From Alphaproteobacteria bacterium (GTDB taxonomy: Bacteria; Pseudomonadota; Alphaproteobacteria; Rhizobiales; Beijerinckiaceae), in the NCBI GenBank assembly GCA_009921785.1, contig RFXE01000020.1, positions 1-15,269 of the forward strand: a stretch of 15,269 bases of DNA, in the 5' to 3' direction. Shown piece by piece: positions 14,457 to 15,269 of the stretch (within the stretch, counting starts at the first letter, position 1; every line of letters begins with the position of its first letter). The notes under the pieces are model-generated. The model made no database searches. It saw only the letters and a list, made by a program, of their open reading frames with translations, and was not told the origin of the DNA. The position numbers and the translations under genes were made by a program.

Positions 14457-15269
14457 CTAACTGGCCAAATGCTCATCCAAGAAGGAACGAACGTCGCCGG
14501 GATTAATATCCGGGGCAATAAAGCTATCACCAATGCCGCGCGCGAGAATAAAGGTCAAACGGCCTCTTTTGACTTTTTTATCTTGTGCCATGGCTTCAAG
14601 AATCTGCTCGGACCCTGCATTCCATCTGGGAATTGACTGTATTTTTGTCGGCAATCCGACTTTTTCAAGATGGCGCTCAATCCGTGATGCGTCTTGTCCG
14701 GACGCAAGGCCCAGGCGCTGCGAGAAGCGGAAGGCACAGCAGAGCCCAATGGCAACGGCTTCGCCATGAACAAGGCGAGTACCGTCATAAGCGACAATCC
14801 GCTCAAACGCATGGGCAAATGTATGCCCTAAATTCAAAAGCGCTCTTTCGCCTTCCTCGCGTTCGTCACGCATAACGATTGCGGCTTTGGCACGACATGA
14901 TGTCGAAATGGCGTGAACGCGATCAGGGCCTCCCGCGAAAACACCTTCATGATGCGCTTCAAGCCAATTGAAAAATGGAGCATCATTAATGAGCCCATAT
15001 TTCACAACTTCAGCATAGCCCGCCGCGAATTCACGTTTCGATAATGTATCAAGGCAATCGACATCGGCTAATACAAGGCTTGGCTGATGAAAAGCACCAA
15101 TAAGATTTTTACCGTGATCCGAGTTGACGCCTGTTTTTCCACCAACTGAAGAATCGACTTGCGCCAAAAGCGTGGTGGGAATCTGGACGAAGCGCATACC
15201 GCGTCGTGTGATCGCCGCAGCGAAGCCCGCGAGATCACCAATAACACCACCGCCTAAGGCGATCACAAG
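14457..15269 (-). CDS. aroB: 3-dehydroquinate synthase (C-terminal part, cut by window edge)
   Basis: The last 270 residues of AroB; about 100 N-terminal residues lie beyond the right edge. The frame is open to 15269, so the first methionine in view is not the start. The enzyme converts DAHP to 3-dehydroquinate, the second shikimate-pathway step, using NAD+ and a divalent metal. Visible motifs are IALGGGVIGDLAGF (NAD-binding), PTTLLAQVDSSVGGKTGVN, HGKNLIGAFHQP, and the metal ligands in EFAAGYAEVVKYG (glutamate), NLGHTFAHAFE and LVHGEAVAIG (histidines). Late residues include AMAQDKKVKRG. In relatives aroK lies just upstream; that cannot be checked here. The CNNM/CorC transporter follows in the same direction after 14 bp. 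Confidence 0.97.
   Translation of the reverse strand, partial: LVIALGGGVIGDLAGFAAAITRRGMRFVQIPTTLLAQVDSSVGGKTGVNSDHGKNLIGAFHQPSLVLADVDCLDTLSKREFAAGYAEVVKYGLINDAPFFNWLEAHHEGVFAGGPDRVHAISTSCRAKAAIVMRDEREEGERALLNLGHTFAHAFERIVAYDGTRLVHGEAVAIGLCCAFRFSQRLGLASGQDASRIERHLEKVGLPTKIQSIPRWNAGSEQILEAMAQDKKVKRGRLTFILARGIGDSFIAPDINPGDVRSFLDEHLAS

Overview
The window looks like a chromosomal housekeeping segment of an alphaproteobacterium, most likely of the order Hyphomicrobiales (Rhizobiales). The reasons are: a three-gene proton-translocating transhydrogenase preceded by the tiny aa3-type oxidase subunit IV gene; a seven-iron ferredoxin (FdxA) next to CarD; two YdcH/DUF465 genes beside purEK; a 78-residue S21 with a basic tail; and an aroB-CNNM/CorC pair. 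I cannot name a genus from sequence alone. Genes are dense and both strands are used. I see no insertion sequence, prophage, CRISPR array or other sign of recent transfer.

Layout. 1-1184 (minus): a YmdB-type metallophosphoesterase followed by yebC, which runs off the left edge. 1185-1346: a divergent promoter region with two inverted repeats. 1347-4573 (plus): coxIV-like 46-residue subunit, pntAA, pntAB and pntB, closed by a perfect 10-bp hairpin. 4625-7940 (minus): a TPR lipoprotein; rpsU with its own intrinsic terminator; purE-purK; and a YdcH-family gene. 8160-8336 (plus): a second YdcH gene, divergent from the first. 8382-8458 (minus): tRNA-Arg(CCU). 8604-10067 (plus): an M48 metalloprotease lipoprotein. 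10086-10107: a strong terminator shared by convergent genes. 10142-14442 and onward (minus): carD, fdxA, motB, motA, a CNNM/CorC-type CBS transporter, and aroB running off the right edge.

Functions. The coxIV-pnt block links the respiratory chain to NADPH supply: the transhydrogenase uses proton-motive force to reduce NADP+ with NADH. purE and purK carry out the two-step carboxylation of aminoimidazole ribonucleotide in purine synthesis. aroB makes the second step of the shikimate pathway. motA and motB form a complete ion-driven stator unit, with no other flagellar gene in view. carD is a global RNA polymerase-binding regulator and rpsU a small-subunit ribosomal protein.

No previously undescribed system is evident. 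The best leads are non-coding: a hairpin-rich leader ahead of carD, a repeated SD-containing element and palindrome ahead of fdxA that could form alternative RNA structures, overlapping palindromes in the rpsU leader, and paired inverted repeats in two divergent promoter regions.
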